Source: Ornithinimicrobium ciconiae (GTDB taxonomy: Bacteria; Actinomycetota; Actinomycetes; Actinomycetales; Dermatophilaceae). Taken from it: DNA of 64,000 nucleotides. Shown piece by piece: positions 61,901 to 64,000 of the stretch; the first letter of the stretch is position 1; every line of letters begins with the position of its first letter. The position numbers and the translations under genes were made by a program. Location: positions 3,410,001 through 3,474,000 of the forward strand of contig NZ_CP041616.1 of assembly GCF_007197575.1 (NCBI RefSeq), given 5' to 3'. Under the pieces are notes generated by a model. It saw only the letters and a list, made by a program, of their open reading frames with translations. It was not told where the DNA came from and searched no databases.

Positions 61901-62170
61901 TCACGCGCTGAGTCCGGAGGCGTCCACCTGGGCCGCCACGATGGTGACCCGGTTGTGGTCCACCGACAGGAAACCGGAGTCGATGGTCACGGTCTCCCGC
62001 GCCCCTCCGGTCTCGATCATGACCTCACCCTCGACCAGGACGCCCAGCAGCGGCGTGTGGTCCGGCAGGATGCCGAGCTCACCATCGATGCTGCGAGCGC
62101 GCACAAAACTGGCTTCGCCCTTCCAGACCATCCGGTCGGCGGCGACAAGCTCAACCTGCAGTGCACTCAC
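61901..62170 (-). CDS. atpC: F1F0 ATP synthase subunit epsilon
   Basis: An 89-residue epsilon subunit: VELVAADRMVWKGEASFVRA, GELGILPDHTPLLG and VDHNRVTIVA. It is the short actinobacterial form and lacks the long C-terminal helical hairpin of E. coli. Start GTG 62170 behind GGAGAGG. It is separated from atpD by an unusual 181-bp spacer with a hairpin and repeats. Confidence 0.97.
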   Translation of the reverse strand: MSALQVELVAADRMVWKGEASFVRARSIDGELGILPDHTPLLGVLVEGEVMIETGGARETVTIDSGFLSVDHNRVTIVAAQVDASGLSA

Positions 62171-62215
62171 GTGCGGTGTCCTCTCCGTGGCTGTGTGTTA
62201 TCAGTCTAGTCCCGA

Positions 62216-62248
62216 GGGCGGGCGGCGACGTGATGCCGCCGCCCGCCC
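62216..62248 (-). promoter_or_regulatory. strong GC hairpin between atpD and atpC
   Basis: GGGCGGGCGGCG (62216-62227) pairs perfectly with 62237-62248 around a 9-nt loop, without a T-tract. On the minus strand TAGACT follows it (62204-62209), about 30 nt before the atpC GTG. It could stop or pause transcription, protect mRNA, or mark an independent atpC promoter. Which one is undecided. Confidence 0.6.
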
Positions 62249-62283
62249 TGGGACCGGTGACCCGCAAGCGGGTCTGGTGTTCG

Positions 62284-62319
62284 GTGAGCTGCCCAGTGAG
62301 CTACCCGGTGAACTGCCCG
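62284..62319. repeat. 12-bp tandem repeats (3 copies) in the atpD-atpC spacer
   Basis: GTGAGCTGCCCA, GTGAGCTACCCG and GTGAACTGCCCG are consecutive 12-bp units at 62284, 62296 and 62308, with a fourth decayed copy. They lie between the atpD stop and the hairpin. Confidence 0.85.
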
Positions 62320-62351
62320 GTGACCGGGTCAGCTGCTCCGGGTGAGCTCGG

Positions 62352-64000
<1,649 letters not shown>

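Noticed and set aside
62281..62351. 12-bp repeats reading as an ELPGELPG-like peptide
   Set aside because: The frame has no credible start, is short and lies between coupled atp genes; treated as non-coding repeat.

Overview
The window is a stretch of high-GC (about 70 percent) actinobacterial chromosome with tightly packed genes and no sign of phage, plasmid or insertion sequences. Gene content and order point to the Micrococcales, and the family Intrasporangiaceae/Ornithinimicrobiaceae is a reasonable guess, though it is an inference from content. Markers are NucS, a mycoredoxin, the GlgE alpha-glucan pathway, a GatCAB operon near ligA, mnmA, iscS and etfAB (an order also known from Mycobacterium), and an ATP synthase operon followed by a DUF2550 gene. 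Both ends cut genes: gatB on the left and atpG on the right.

Layout. 1-3.1 kb: gatC-gatA-gatB (minus). 3.3-12.4 kb: a hypothetical, a DUF488/mycoredoxin pair, an MFS exporter, ligA, a lipoprotein, a DMT permease, a methionine-synthase-like protein and a small Tudor-like protein. 12.5-15.7 kb: a fatty-acid-ligase gene remnant and a two-component system. 15.8-20.7 kb: etfB-etfA, iscS, mnmA and DUF1345 (minus). 20.8-25.1 kb: padR with its HAAS partner, VOC and luciferase-like enzymes, an enoyl-CoA hydratase and a YbjN protein. 25.2-41.9 kb: alpha-glucan metabolism (glgX; glgP divergent from glgE-treS-[maltokinase-glgB fusion]-pgm). 42.1-49.9 kb: thioredoxin-TPR protein, lipoprotein, DUF1353, GNAT, Uma2, thiolase, rhodanese, amidohydrolase. 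50.1-58.9 kb: methylmalonyl-CoA epimerase, AI-2E permease, 3-hydroxyacyl-CoA dehydrogenase, nucS, gamma-glutamyltransferase-like protein, STAS protein and a PduO-type adenosyltransferase. 59.1-64 kb: a His-rich lipoprotein, an LVIVD propeller protein, DUF2550, atpC, atpD, atpG.

How the genes fit together. The central cluster encodes the route trehalose to maltose (TreS) to maltose 1-phosphate (maltokinase) to linear glucan (GlgE) to branched glucan (GlgB), with turnover by GlgX and GlgP and glucose-1-phosphate handled by Pgm. The enoyl-CoA hydratase, thiolase, 3-hydroxyacyl-CoA dehydrogenase and EtfAB form a scattered beta-oxidation set. The epimerase and the cobalamin adenosyltransferase would together support B12-dependent methylmalonyl-CoA mutase.

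The most unusual content is non-coding. (1) A 32-bp iterated element (22-bp core plus 10-bp G-rich spacer) occurs at five loci between 18.8 and 38 kb, and one array is translated as part of the linker of a maltokinase-GlgB fusion. (2) Many gene 3' ends carry exact or near-exact short tandem duplications (20-44 bp), several of which duplicate the stop codon. (3) The word GGCATAC/GTATGCC is strongly over-represented and forces use of rare codons. (4) About twenty genes that start a transcription unit have a -10-like box exactly 6-7 nt before the start codon, implying widespread leaderless transcription.
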